64,000 bases of DNA from an uncultured Akkermansia sp. (lineage in GTDB: Bacteria; Verrucomicrobiota; Verrucomicrobiia; Verrucomicrobiales; Akkermansiaceae): contig CANQBZ010000002.1 of assembly GCA_947589295.1 (NCBI GenBank), forward strand, positions 1 through 64,000, in the 5' to 3' direction. A model generated the notes under the pieces. It worked only from the letters and a program-made list of their open reading frames with translations, did not search any database and was not told the origin of the DNA. Below, piece by piece: positions 38,137-49,232 of the stretch; the stretch's first letter is position 1; each line of letters starts with the position of its first letter. The translations under genes and the position numbers were made by a program.

Positions 38137-39591
38137 TTAAAGTTTCTCGATGACGCGCAGTTTTGCGCTGCGAGAGCGCGGATTGGCAGTCACTTCTGCC
38201 GCCCCAGGAATCGTGGGCTTACGTGTGATGCTGCGGGCAGAGTACTCCGGATTCGGACGCGGCTGAGGCCACTCTGGCCGGTCGATCTCCGGTCTTGTCA
38301 CACGCTCGAAAAATTGCTTCACCTTGCGATCCTCCAAACTATGAAAAGTGATGATGGCCATGCGACCTCCGCTACGCAACAGGGAAAGACCGCTGCTCAA
38401 CAGATCATCCAGTGCGCCCAACTCATCATTCACAGCGATACGCAGAGCCTGGAAACTGCGCGTGGCCGGGTGCTGCCTGCCCCTGCGGGGCAACACAGAA
38501 CTGATGATACTCGCCAGTTGAGTGGTGGTAGCAATGCGTCCGTGCCCGCGCTGCTGTACAATGCGGCGGGCAATGGCGCGCGAAGCCCGTTCCTCTCCGT
38601 ACTGCCACAGGATATCGGCCAGCTCCGTCTCGCTCGCCTCATTCACAATATCCGCCGCACTGCGTGGCAGCATCGGGTCCATCCGCATATCCAGAGGTCC
38701 CTCCGTCATGAAAGAAAAGCCACGCTCTGCTGTATCAACTTGGGGGGAAGATATCCCCAAATCCGCCAACACACCATCCACCGCATCTACTCCGTTGCTG
38801 TGCAACAACGTCTTGATATGCCGAAAATTGCCCGCCAGCACGTGCATTTGCTCTCCATAGCCGACCAGCCGCCTGCGTGCTGCGGCACGCGCCGCCGGGT
38901 CCTGATCAATTCCCCACACGCTTGCCCCTGCCTGCAATAGTCGCTCGCTATGTCCCCCTCCACCCAGAGTGGCATCCACCATCACTTTGCCCTTGGCGGC
39001 CCGGAGAGCCGCTGTGGTCTCCTCCAGCAGCACTGTTGTATGAGAGAACTCGGCAGCATCCTCCGCCGTTTCCTCTGCGCACTCTGCACCGGCTGCATGC
39101 GCTTCCTGCTGCATGTCCGCCACATCCTGGGAAGAGACTTGCTCCACGATGCTTTCTGCACACCACGAAACATCGGGGAGAGCATGCTGCCAACGCGCTA
39201 TATGCTCACCCACTCCCTCCTCATCCACGAGCTCCAACCACACCTCTGCGGCAGTGCCACCCAACCTGTAGCCCAGCACTCCGGCATCAGAGCGCAAAGC
39301 CGCGCGCAACTCGCCCACGCGCACTCCCTGCGCGCGCGTAGAAAAGGCAAACGCGGCCCGGCAAATGCTCCGGTTGAGGGTTTGCAGCTCACGCTGCGCC
39401 TCGGACAGCACTCCCCGGGCACCGCGCCCGCCGGCCTGCTGCATACGCTTCACAATCTCAGCGCGCGTGCGCCTGCAAGCGTCCAACATCTGCCTATCCA
39501 CAGACTCAGCCAGCCACATGACCACGCGATAACATGTGCGCCCGCCGGGCGGATGAGACGATGCCCAACACTCTGTCTCCTGCTTACTCAT
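38137..39591 (-). CDS. rsmH: 16S rRNA (cytosine1402-N4)-methyltransferase with ~175-aa N-terminal extension
   Basis: Core FSHTTVLLEETTAALRAAKGKVMVDATLGGGGHSERLLQAGA ... GVDAVDGVLADLGISSPQVDTAERGFSFMTEGPLDMRMD ... SLEDRKVKQFFERV. Start ATG overlaps the mraZ stop (ATGA). Confidence 0.95.
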   Translation of the reverse strand: MSKQETECWASSHPPGGRTCYRVVMWLAESVDRQMLDACRRTRAEIVKRMQQAGGRGARGVLSEAQRELQTLNRSICRAAFAFSTRAQGVRVGELRAALRSDAGVLGYRLGGTAAEVWLELVDEEGVGEHIARWQHALPDVSWCAESIVEQVSSQDVADMQQEAHAAGAECAEETAEDAAEFSHTTVLLEETTAALRAAKGKVMVDATLGGGGHSERLLQAGASVWGIDQDPAARAAARRRLVGYGEQMHVLAGNFRHIKTLLHSNGVDAVDGVLADLGISSPQVDTAERGFSFMTEGPLDMRMDPMLPRSAADIVNEASETELADILWQYGEERASRAIARRIVQQRGHGRIATTTQLASIISSVLPRRGRQHPATRSFQALRIAVNDELGALDDLLSSGLSLLRSGGRMAIITFHSLEDRKVKQFFERVTRPEIDRPEWPQPRPNPEYSARSITRKPTIPGAAEVTANPRSRSAKLRVIEKL

Positions 39592-40058
39592 GAAAGAATG
39601 TGAAAGAGCTGATCGAGCTTCAGCTTGCTGAGCGCATCTGCCGTATGCGTGCTCTCGTAATCGACCGGGTTCCAGATTTCAAAAAATGTGCCACGACCCA
39701 CAATTGTGGCCGTTTCCTCCAACTTCAAGCGCTCTCTCTGTGGCTTAGGTATCAGCAATTTCCCTTGTGTGCTCACTTCGGCCTCAAAACTGCACCCCGT
39801 GATTTTTCCCACGTATTGATCAACCTCGCCGGGTGGTATTTGCTGCTCCCGCGCGTGCTCCCGTATTGCTCCTATCTTCTCGGCAAAACTGTCTTGTGTG
39901 TAGCACTTCAGCACTCGGCAACTCTCACTGTGCGCTTCAATGAGGACCAATACCTCCCCCTGCGCCGCCCGCCAGCTCGCCGGTATGGCAACCCGACTCT
40001 TCGGGTCGAGCTTATGCGTCACATTCCCAGTAAAAAGCACTGTTTGGTCCTTCGACAT
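39588..40058 (-). CDS. mraZ: transcriptional regulator MraZ
   Basis: VLFTGNVTHKLDPKSRVAIPASWRA and KITGCSFEAEVSTQGKLLIPKPQRERLKL (two SpoVT-AbrB-like repeats); first gene of dcw. Confidence 0.92.
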   Translation of the reverse strand: MSKDQTVLFTGNVTHKLDPKSRVAIPASWRAAQGEVLVLIEAHSESCRVLKCYTQDSFAEKIGAIREHAREQQIPPGEVDQYVGKITGCSFEAEVSTQGKLLIPKPQRERLKLEETATIVGRGTFFEIWNPVDYESTHTADALSKLKLDQLFHILS

Positions 40059-40086
40059 ATCCTTTCGTACACTTGCCGCTACACAT

Positions 40087-40115
40087 AGTACACTCCAATA
40101 CACCTCAGTTGTCAA
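40087..40115 (-). promoter_or_regulatory. promoter TTGACA-N17-TGTACT for mraZ/dcw
   Basis: TGTCAA 40110-40115 and AGTACA 40087-40092 (+ strand); leader of about 20 nt. Confidence 0.5.
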
Positions 40116-40218
40116 CTTTTTTTTCTTTACTGCCCCATTTTTGTGGTTTAGCGCTCGGGGACGGGCAAGATGAGCCGAATGAACACCCCAGTTGTTATCC
40201 TTTTGGCGTGAAAACGAC

Positions 40219-40247
40219 TTGTCCAACACGGAGGAGCTGCGTATAAT
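40219..40247 (+). promoter_or_regulatory. promoter TTGTCC-N17-TATAAT, 7 nt before ATG 40255
   Basis: TTGTCC 40219-40224 and TATAAT 40242-40247. Confidence 0.6.
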
Positions 40248-40254
40248 GGAGCGT

Positions 40255-40836
40255 ATGAGGGGCAGATTACCGCAGGAAGAGCCACGGATGCTGCTCATAC
40301 CGCAGCCCAAGCAGTGGCAGAGCTTGCAAGATGTGGAAGACTACGCACGCGCGTGCATCGAGATGTGTTGTCCACCGGGATGGAGCGTTGTGTGGGATCG
40401 GGCGGTGAAGCGACTTGGCTGCTGCAAGTTTGACAAGCGAGTGCTGAGTTTCTCTCGCTTTTTTGTAGAATCCTACTTGCAAAAAGACCCTGAACTGATC
40501 CGCCGTACAGTGCTCCACGAACTTGCGCACGCGATGGCGTGGGAAAAATACCGCGAGCGCGGGCATGGACCAGCTTGGCGCCGTGCCTGCTGTGCGCTTG
40601 GAATTGCCGATGAGCGTTCTGTCTGCAAGTGTGATGATTTTGCGCCGCCGGAGCGCAAGAGGCAAGCTCTCTACGCCCTGTGCCATGCCGACACCGGCGA
40701 GGTCTACCGCTACTACTACCGCAAACCGAACTATTCCGTTCGTCGACTACGCCTCAGCTACATCCCCGGGCAGCGCGACCACACGCTTGGCAAGCTGCGC
40801 CTCGTTGATTTACGCGAGCCAAACGCCGAGCAATGA
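40255..40836 (+). CDS. SprT-like zinc metalloprotease-fold protein
   Basis: RRTVLHELAHAMAWEKYRERGHGPAWRRACCALG (HExxH plus downstream His). Start at ATG 40255; the ORF caller used 40192. Confidence 0.85.
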   Translation: MRGRLPQEEPRMLLIPQPKQWQSLQDVEDYARACIEMCCPPGWSVVWDRAVKRLGCCKFDKRVLSFSRFFVESYLQKDPELIRRTVLHELAHAMAWEKYRERGHGPAWRRACCALGIADERSVCKCDDFAPPERKRQALYALCHADTGEVYRYYYRKPNYSVRRLRLSYIPGQRDHTLGKLRLVDLREPNAEQ

Positions 40837-42480
40837 TTACCCCTTCATGCCGGAGATATGTCCGTGTACATCCACACGGATAGCCGTAGCCGCAGGTACC
40901 TTTGGCAGAGCGGGCATGCGCATGATATCCCCACAAAGCGCCACCAAAAAACCAGCGCCATTGGCAATTTCAAAGTCGCGCACAGTAATGGTAAAACCCG
41001 TTGGACGCCCGAGCTCTTTAGGATCATCCGTCAGGGAATTCTGAGTTTTGGCCATGCACACCGGCAAATGGGTGAGCTCATTCTTTTCCATGAGGGCGAG
41101 TTTTTTCACGGCCGCGGATGTGAGCTTCACCCCATCTGCGCCGTATATGCCGCATGCAATGGCGCGCATGCGTTCCTCCACCGGCATATCCAAGCTGTAA
41201 AGCGGACGGAAAGAAGGCTGTTGCCCGGCGTCTGCAAGACTCTGCAGCACCGTGTTGGCCAGCTCGATGGCGCCTTCACCGCCGCGGCCAAACACATCCG
41301 CCACGGCGCAGCGCACACCCATCTGCGCACAACATTCTTTCACGGCGATTATCTCCTCCTCCGTATCACTGGAGGCAAAAAGATTGATGGCCACAGTCAC
41401 CGGTCGTTGATATTTTTGAGCGCTCTCAATGTGCGCCTGCAGATTCGGCAATCCACGGCGCACGGCCTGCACGTCCGGCGTCTTCAAGTCCTTTTTGTCT
41501 GCACCGCCGTGCATCTTAAGCGCGCGAATCGTTGCCACCAGCACGATGGCCTCCGGCGCCAATCCGCTCTGTCGACATTTGATGTCCAAGAACTTCTCCG
41601 CTCCCAGATCAAAAGCAAAGCCAGCCTCCGTGACCACATAATCCGCGCAACGAAGCGCCATTTTTGTCGCTACAACAGAATTACACCCATGCGCAATATT
41701 CGCAAAAGGACCGCCATGCACAAAGGCCGGCACCCCTTCCAAACTCTGCACCAGGTTCGGGTTCATTGCCTCACGCAAGATGGCGAGCAACGCATCCGTC
41801 ACCCCGAACTCGCGCGCGTACACCGCCTCATCTGCCGCTGTGAAACCCACCACAATGTTGTCGATTCTCCTCCGCAAATCTTCCAAGTCCTCCGCCAAGC
41901 ACAAGCACGCCATGATTTCGGATGCCGGGGTGATGTTGAAGCCCTCCTCGCGAGGCACACCGTTTTTGTGAAGACCCACCACAATGTTACGCAAGGCACG
42001 GTCATTCATATCCATCACGCGTTTCCACGTGACCTTGTTTTGATCCAGACGCGTGGTATGGTAGAAGAGGGCATTATCAATGACTGCCGCCAGTAAATTA
42101 TTTGCCGCCGTGATAGCCGGAAAATCCCCGTTAAAACACAGGTTGATGCTCTCACCCGGCACAATGCTGGACGCCCCGCCACCCGTAGCGCCGCCTTTAC
42201 GTCCGAAAACGGGCCCCATGGACGGCTCACGCAACGCCAAACACACCTTTTTCCCGACCTTCTGCAGCCCTTGCGCCAAACCGATGCTCACCGTCGTCTT
42301 GCCCTCCCCGGCAGGGGTAGGCGTGAGCGCGCTCACAAGAATCAGCTTACCATGCGCCTCTCGCTCTTTGAGCGCCTCAATGCTCACTTTCGCCTTGTCC
42401 CGTCCGTAAGGAACGACCCACTTTTCATCCAGGCCCAATTTTTCGGCCATGCCTGCTGTAAACGTGTGCGCCGCGCTCAT
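40837..42480 (-). CDS. fhs: formate--tetrahydrofolate ligase
   Basis: ALTPTPAGEGKTTVSIGLAQGL; GPVFGRKGGATGGGASSIVPGESINLCFNGDFPAITAANNLLAAVIDN. Start 42480. Confidence 0.97.
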   Translation of the reverse strand: MSAAHTFTAGMAEKLGLDEKWVVPYGRDKAKVSIEALKEREAHGKLILVSALTPTPAGEGKTTVSIGLAQGLQKVGKKVCLALREPSMGPVFGRKGGATGGGASSIVPGESINLCFNGDFPAITAANNLLAAVIDNALFYHTTRLDQNKVTWKRVMDMNDRALRNIVVGLHKNGVPREEGFNITPASEIMACLCLAEDLEDLRRRIDNIVVGFTAADEAVYAREFGVTDALLAILREAMNPNLVQSLEGVPAFVHGGPFANIAHGCNSVVATKMALRCADYVVTEAGFAFDLGAEKFLDIKCRQSGLAPEAIVLVATIRALKMHGGADKKDLKTPDVQAVRRGLPNLQAHIESAQKYQRPVTVAINLFASSDTEEEIIAVKECCAQMGVRCAVADVFGRGGEGAIELANTVLQSLADAGQQPSFRPLYSLDMPVEERMRAIACGIYGADGVKLTSAAVKKLALMEKNELTHLPVCMAKTQNSLTDDPKELGRPTGFTITVRDFEIANGAGFLVALCGDIMRMPALPKVPAATAIRVDVHGHISGMKG

Positions 42481-42486
42481 GCGGGA

Positions 42487-42515
42487 AGTGTACCACACAT
42501 TCGCATTTTTGACAA
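42487..42515 (-). promoter_or_regulatory. promoter TTGTCA-N17-TACACT, 6 nt before fhs ATG
   Basis: TGACAA 42510-42515 and AGTGTA 42487-42492 (+ strand); CAT at 42478-42480. Confidence 0.6.
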
Positions 42516-42561
42516 GACCCCTGTGACCCAACGAGTCGCGAGACTCCGGGATGGTTAAAGC

Positions 42562-42978
42562 CTAGCGCACGTGCTTGCGACGCTTGTATTCGAGCATGGC
42601 GAGCTGCTGGGCGATGCCCGCCTCCAAACGCGTTTGCTCCTCGCGGGAGAGCACGGAGCTTTCGTTGCGCAAACGAGTACGGGCCTGCTCAATGGCAGCA
42701 TTAATGGAAGACGGATCCATCTCGTCGGCAGCCAATGCAGTATCGGTGACAATAAGCGCCATGTCATTTTCCACCTGCAGGAAGCCTCCCCCGATAAAGA
42801 GTGAAACGGACGAAGTCGCAGTGCGGTAGCTGAGTTCCCCGTTGGAGACGGAAGTGATGAGGGCCGTGTGTCCCGGCAACACCTCCAACTGACCCTCGGT
42901 GGCGGGCACGAGGATGCTGAGGGCATCTGCTTCTGCGACAGTGCGCAGGGGAGTGATGATCTTGAGGTGCAGGGGCAT
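42562..42978 (-). CDS. atpC: ATP synthase F1 epsilon subunit
   Basis: LHLKIITPLRTVAEADALSILVPATEGQLEVLPGHTALITSV; operon position. Confidence 0.95.
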   Translation of the reverse strand: MPLHLKIITPLRTVAEADALSILVPATEGQLEVLPGHTALITSVSNGELSYRTATSSVSLFIGGGFLQVENDMALIVTDTALAADEMDPSSINAAIEQARTRLRNESSVLSREEQTRLEAGIAQQLAMLEYKRRKHVR

Positions 42979-42984
42979 GACTAA

Positions 42985-44430
<1,446 letters not shown>

Positions 44431-45297
44431 TTACTCCATGGCGCGGGTGGCCGTGGTGATTTCGAGAAGTTCATTCGTGATTTGAGTTTGGCGGGCCTTG
44501 TTGTAGTCCAAGGTGAGCTCGGCGATGAGATTCTTGGCGTTCTCCGTGGCTGACTTCATGGCAACCATGCGTGCTGACTGCTCGGAAGCCTTGCCTTCAA
44601 GCACCAGTTGCACCAACATGTTGCTCACGTACAACGGGAGGATGGAAGCCAACAGAGCCGCCGGCGTGGGCTCGAGTAGGAAGTTTCCCATCTGCGTGTC
44701 CTCAATGTCATCCATGGAGGCGATTTCCATGAGTTCCGAGGCGGTAACCGGCAGCAGCTCGTGCATATCGGGTCGCTGCACCATCACATTGACAAACCTT
44801 TGGTAAGCCACAAGCACGCGGTTGTAAGTGCCATCTTCAAAGCCACGGCGCAGCGCTTCAAAAATAGGCTTGAGCTCCACATCCGTCATGTTGTCGCTTA
44901 CGCTGAAAGTGAATCGCACACTGCGCCCCAAGCGCTGCAGGACGGGCGAAAGCTTCGTGCCAATGCACATGTAATCCGCATCCTGTGGAGTCTTGGCGAG
45001 GACCTCGCGCAGCAGGTTGGCGTTCAGTGCGCCACAGAGCCCCTTATCGGTATTGACCACAATGACGAGGGTTTTACCGTGCTCGCGTTGCTGCATGAGC
45101 GAGGCGCCGGCCAACTCAATGGTGGCGGAGAGATGCTGAAGGACATTGGCCAAAGCGCTGATGTAAGCGCGCCCGCGCAGGGCAAGTTCCTGAGCACGGC
45201 GCATTTTAGCGGACGCCACCATTTGCATCGCCTTGGTGATCTGCGATGTGTTGCGCACCGATTTGATACGCCGCTTGATGTCACGCAGGTTAGCCAT
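44431..45297 (-). CDS. atpG: ATP synthase F1 gamma subunit
   Basis: ANLRDIKRRIKSVRNTSQITKAMQMVASAKMRRAQ; C-terminal ARMVAMKSATENAKNLIAELTLDYNKARQTQITNELLEITTA. Confidence 0.98.
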   Translation of the reverse strand: MANLRDIKRRIKSVRNTSQITKAMQMVASAKMRRAQELALRGRAYISALANVLQHLSATIELAGASLMQQREHGKTLVIVVNTDKGLCGALNANLLREVLAKTPQDADYMCIGTKLSPVLQRLGRSVRFTFSVSDNMTDVELKPIFEALRRGFEDGTYNRVLVAYQRFVNVMVQRPDMHELLPVTASELMEIASMDDIEDTQMGNFLLEPTPAALLASILPLYVSNMLVQLVLEGKASEQSARMVAMKSATENAKNLIAELTLDYNKARQTQITNELLEITTATRAME

Positions 45298-45309
45298 GGG
45301 TCAGTCGAG

Positions 45310-46845
45310 TTACAGGCGAGAGATAAAATTTTTCATAAATTTCTGCAAACGCGCATCCAATTCCGGGGTGAGCTCGCGGACGCGTTCAATCTCTTCCAAC
45401 AAATCCGGTGCGGTGGAGGTCACCTCTTCTTCCATGCGAGCGCGCACACTGCGGATGTCGTCCACCGCCACACCATCCAGGAAGCCCTTTTGGATGGCGT
45501 AGAGGTTGATAACCTCGATACCGAGCGGTTTAGGTTCATATTGTCCCTGCTTAAAGAGCTCCACGATGCGGCGGCCGCGCTCCAACTTGGCTTTGGTAGC
45601 GGCATCCAGGTCAGATCCGAACTGAGCGAAAGCTTGCAGCTCCTCGAACTGCGCGAGGTCAAGCTTCACGGAACCGGCGAGTTTTTTGATGATTTTTGTC
45701 TGAGCGCTGGAACCCACGCGACTCACGGAAATGCCTACGTTGATGGCCGGGCGCACACCTTGGTAAAACAAGTCAGTGTCCAAGAAAATTTGACCATCAG
45801 TGATGGAAATGACGTTCGTAGGAATGTAGGCGGACACATCGCCGGCCTGCGTTTCGATGATGGGCAACGCGGTGAGCGAACCGCCTTTGCGACCACCTTC
45901 AGAATTGATGCGCGCGGCACGCTCCAGCAAACGGCTGTGCAAGTAGAACACATCCCCCGGGTATGCCTCACGGCCGGACGGACGGCGCAAGATGAGCGAC
46001 ACCTGACGGTAGGCCACGGCGTGCTTGGAGAGGTCATCGTACACAATGAGGGCGTCCTGCCCCTGATCCATGAAGTACTCGCCCATGGCGCATCCGGCAT
46101 AAGGCGCCAAGTATTGCATGGCCGCCGAATCACTGGACGATGCCACCACCACAATGGTGTAAGGCAAGGCCCCGCTTTCCTCCAACTTGGCCACCAGGCG
46201 CGATACGTTGGCGCGCTTTTGCCCCACGGCAACGTATATGCTCAGCAGCGGACGGTGTCCGGGCAACTTACCTTCCTCGGCCTGCTTGTTTTGATGAGCC
46301 TGAGAGATGATGGCATCAATAGCAATGGCCGTCTTCCCTGTAGAGCGGTCGCCAATGATAAGCTCGCGTTGCCCGCGGCCGATGGGAATCATAGCATCAA
46401 TGGGCAGAATGCCCGTCTGCACCGGCTGATTCACCCCCTGGCGCGAAATGATGCCCGACGCAATTTTCTCCACCGGGTAATGCGCGGCAGCGGTGATTGG
46501 CCCTTTGCCATCCAGCGGATTGCCCAGAGTATCCACCACACGCCCCAAGAGCTCCGGACCCACGGGCACTTCCAGAAGACGTCCGGTGGTCTTGCACGTG
46601 TCGCCCTCCTTGAGGGCGGAACCCTTGCCGAGCAGCACCACGCCCACCTCGTTTTCTTCCAGGTTCATGGCCAGTCCCATGGTGCCGTCGGGAAATTCAA
46701 TCATCTCGTTGAGCATGGCGTTGCTCAGCCCTTCAATGTGGGCCACACCATCGCCGACGGACTTAATGGAGCCAACATTTTCGCTGACGGCTGCTGTGGA
46801 GATATTGCGGATTTGTTCTTCGAGTTCTTGGATGATGTTACTCAT
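45310..46845 (-). CDS. atpA: ATP synthase F1 alpha subunit
   Basis: [67 protein letters not shown]. Confidence 0.98.
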   Translation of the reverse strand: MSNIIQELEEQIRNISTAAVSENVGSIKSVGDGVAHIEGLSNAMLNEMIEFPDGTMGLAMNLEENEVGVVLLGKGSALKEGDTCKTTGRLLEVPVGPELLGRVVDTLGNPLDGKGPITAAAHYPVEKIASGIISRQGVNQPVQTGILPIDAMIPIGRGQRELIIGDRSTGKTAIAIDAIISQAHQNKQAEEGKLPGHRPLLSIYVAVGQKRANVSRLVAKLEESGALPYTIVVVASSSDSAAMQYLAPYAGCAMGEYFMDQGQDALIVYDDLSKHAVAYRQVSLILRRPSGREAYPGDVFYLHSRLLERAARINSEGGRKGGSLTALPIIETQAGDVSAYIPTNVISITDGQIFLDTDLFYQGVRPAINVGISVSRVGSSAQTKIIKKLAGSVKLDLAQFEELQAFAQFGSDLDAATKAKLERGRRIVELFKQGQYEPKPLGIEVINLYAIQKGFLDGVAVDDIRSVRARMEEEVTSTAPDLLEEIERVRELTPELDARLQKFMKNFISRL

Positions 46846-46871
46846 GAGAGGATAGGTGGAGAGGTTACAGA

Positions 46872-47267
46872 TTAGAGAGAAAGGCGTTCCAGGCGGTTGA
46901 TACGGGAGAGCAAAGAGGCGTCTGTCACCTGATCGCCCACGCGCACGGTGATGCCGCCGAGCAACTCAGGACGCACCTGCCAATCGTAATGCAAGTCGGG
47001 CGTGCGGGCATCCAGTTTAGCGCGAATGGCGACCTGTTCCTGATCAGTGAGAGGGACCGCACTGGCAACAATAGCCGTGCGCTTCGCCACCTCCAGACGA
47101 ACCAAATCGGTGAATGCCGAGAGCAGTTCAGCGTAATTGCGCGGCTTTTTCCGCACCAATTCACTCGCTACTTGACGCACGCGCTCCTCCTGCAATCGCC
47201 CTCCCTCAACCAGGCAGAGACGCAGCAACCGGCGCGCTTGAGCTTGCACTTCTTTGGTAATTTTCAT
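46872..47267 (-). CDS. atpH: ATP synthase F1 delta subunit (short, 131 aa)
   Basis: Operon position; C-terminal delta/OSCP signature [22 protein letters not shown]...[31 protein letters not shown]. Confidence 0.88.
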   Translation of the reverse strand: MKITKEVQAQARRLLRLCLVEGGRLQEERVRQVASELVRKKPRNYAELLSAFTDLVRLEVAKRTAIVASAVPLTDQEQVAIRAKLDARTPDLHYDWQVRPELLGGITVRVGDQVTDASLLSRINRLERLSL

Positions 47268-47288
47268 GGGCGGCAGCGAGATTCTTCG

Positions 47289-47813
47289 TCAGGGGAGATG
47301 ATTGATGGCCTCGGCGTTGATGGCTCGGTGGTCCTCTTCGGTCAGCACCTTGCCCGTGACTTTTTGGGTGGCTTGTGCCAGCAGGTGAGCAAACTCCTTG
47401 CGCAGGACCTCCTCCTGGCGCCGGGTGTCAATTTCCGCCTGCTGACGCGCATTCTGGAGGATGGCTTGCGCATCGTTCTCAGCCTTGGCCGCGCGTTCGG
47501 CACGCAATTTTTCGGAGAGTTGGCGAGCGTGCTCCAGTTCATCTTTTGCCTGGTCGCGCGCCTCGTTCACAATTCCGGCGCTGCGCTCCCGCACTTCCGC
47601 AAGTTCCTTCTCACTGCGAGCGTGCATAGCCTCGCCCTCTTCGATGCGTCGCCGACGTTCCTCCAGCTGGCGCATCACCGGCTTGATGCCAAAATACACC
47701 ACCACCGCAGCCAAGATGGCAAAGGCAATGAAATGCGCAATGAAAGCCTCGGTGTGCAGCCCGAATTGATCGACCATCTCACTGAGGGAGGTTGCAATAA
47801 TCAGCGTTTTCAT
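47289..47813 (-). CDS. atpF: ATP synthase Fo b subunit
   Basis: N-terminal TM IAHFIAFAILAAVVVYFGIKPVM followed by a long charged helix. Confidence 0.94.
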   Translation of the reverse strand: MKTLIIATSLSEMVDQFGLHTEAFIAHFIAFAILAAVVVYFGIKPVMRQLEERRRRIEEGEAMHARSEKELAEVRERSAGIVNEARDQAKDELEHARQLSEKLRAERAAKAENDAQAILQNARQQAEIDTRRQEEVLRKEFAHLLAQATQKVTGKVLTEEDHRAINAEAINHLP

Positions 47814-47902
47814 AAATGAAGAGAGCGATGTGTCGTTTTCGAAAGGAGGCGTGCAGGGCGACGGGGAAACAGCCCCGCCGCTCTGCGCTGCACCGCGCTT
47901 GC

Positions 47903-48106
47903 TCAGCCCATGAAGATGGCCACAAACGCCACGCCTTCTACAAGGGCCGCCAACAGGATGGAGATGGTGAGCACCTTGCCGAAAGAGGCGGGATTACGCC
48001 CCGTGGACTCTGCAGCCTTCATGCCGATAAGTCCGATGCCAAGGCCGGCGCCGATGACGACGAGTCCGGCTTTCGCGATAGCAGCTTCTGCGATGATGGG
48101 TAACAT
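47903..48106 (-). CDS. atpE: ATP synthase Fo c subunit
   Basis: Two TM helices with RNP loop (TGRNPASFGK) and ion-binding Glu in LLAALVEGVAFVAIF. Confidence 0.95.
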   Translation of the reverse strand: MLPIIAEAAIAKAGLVVIGAGLGIGLIGMKAAESTGRNPASFGKVLTISILLAALVEGVAFVAIFMG

Positions 48107-48186
48107 AGTTGTTGTATGTTGGGTTTGTTGTGGATTCCCCGCCCCCTCACGTTTTGCTTCGTGATCCGGGACAGAGGAAGGGTCTC

Positions 48187-49047
48187 TCAGGTTTCAGCAT
48201 GCGCCTCTTCCTCATCTCCGCCCACCTGCGTCTTCAGGAAAATCGCCGTGAGCATCAGGAAGACCAACGCTTGCACAAAACCTACGATGAGCTCGAGCGC
48301 CATAAAGGGCAACATGGCGGCAAAACTAATGCCGCCCATCTGCTCCAGTATGGCCTCGCCTGCGAAGATGTTGCCGAAAAGTCGGGCTGCCAACGCCACC
48401 GGTCGGATGCATATTGAAAGCACCTCGATCAGTCCGACAAAGAAAAAGATCGGCAGCAGAGCGTACTTCAGGAATCCGGTGAGGCCACCCTTCGGTCCAA
48501 AGGTGTGAGCAATGAAATGAGCAAGCCCTTGCTCACGCAGCACCCATATGAACCACAGCAGGGCGTAGAAAAAGCCCAGAAAAATCGTCACGTTCAAATC
48601 CGCATTGGCGCCGCGCAGCAAAGGCTGCCCTCGGTAGGTGATCTCACCCACTCCCGGAAGCAACCCCATGTAGTTGCTCACCAAAATGAGCAAGAACACC
48701 GTCGCAAAGTACCAAAAGTACTTTTTAGCCAAACTCTTGCCGGTCAACCCCTCCACAAAGTTGTAAAGCATCTCGAAAACCCACTCCACGAAATTCTGCA
48801 GACCGTGCGGTATTCGCTCCATCTTGCGCGTGGCGATTTGTAACATAAGCGTGATGACCAACACGGCCACGGCCAGCATGACGAGTGAGTTGCTAATTGG
48901 CAGCGTGTGACCTTCCCAAAAAGGTATGGGGATTTCCCACAAAATGGGGGCGCTCGTGCTCAGACCCTCATGCGCCTCTTCCGCCCCGCACGTGACTCCG
49001 CCCATCGCCAAGGCTGCCAAACACATCTTTTGCACGAGTCCCCGCAT
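48187..49047 (-). CDS. atpB: ATP synthase Fo a subunit
   Basis: GLLPGVGEITYRG ... SICIRPVALAARLFGNIFAGEAILEQM (conserved Arg) ... GFVQALVFLMLTAIFL. Confidence 0.96.
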   Translation of the reverse strand: MRGLVQKMCLAALAMGGVTCGAEEAHEGLSTSAPILWEIPIPFWEGHTLPISNSLVMLAVAVLVITLMLQIATRKMERIPHGLQNFVEWVFEMLYNFVEGLTGKSLAKKYFWYFATVFLLILVSNYMGLLPGVGEITYRGQPLLRGANADLNVTIFLGFFYALLWFIWVLREQGLAHFIAHTFGPKGGLTGFLKYALLPIFFFVGLIEVLSICIRPVALAARLFGNIFAGEAILEQMGGISFAAMLPFMALELIVGFVQALVFLMLTAIFLKTQVGGDEEEAHAET

Positions 49048-49232
49048 AGTACACTCCGTACGCTACCATTTACTCCGCTCGGTGTCAAGCAGCTTTTTCT
49101 TTTTTCGTTCTCGCACTACCCCAAAAAACGAGGAATTCCATCGTATGCATATCGCCCGGGGGAGGAAAGGACAGGATCGCCCCAACCACCGGACGGACAA
49201 CGCATGTTCGCCCGCCCTTGGCCACACATGGT

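Noticed and set aside
40087-40190. MraZ-binding TGGGN repeats upstream of mraZ
   Set aside because: Looked for the characteristic direct repeats; only isolated GTGT/TGGAG words are present, so autoregulatory boxes cannot be claimed.
40858-42096. 412-aa + strand ORF antisense to fhs
   Set aside because: Shadow ORF of a highly conserved enzyme gene.
44761-46875. 704-aa + strand ORF antisense to atpG/atpA
   Set aside because: Shadow ORF. The opposite strand holds intact ATP synthase genes with all motifs.
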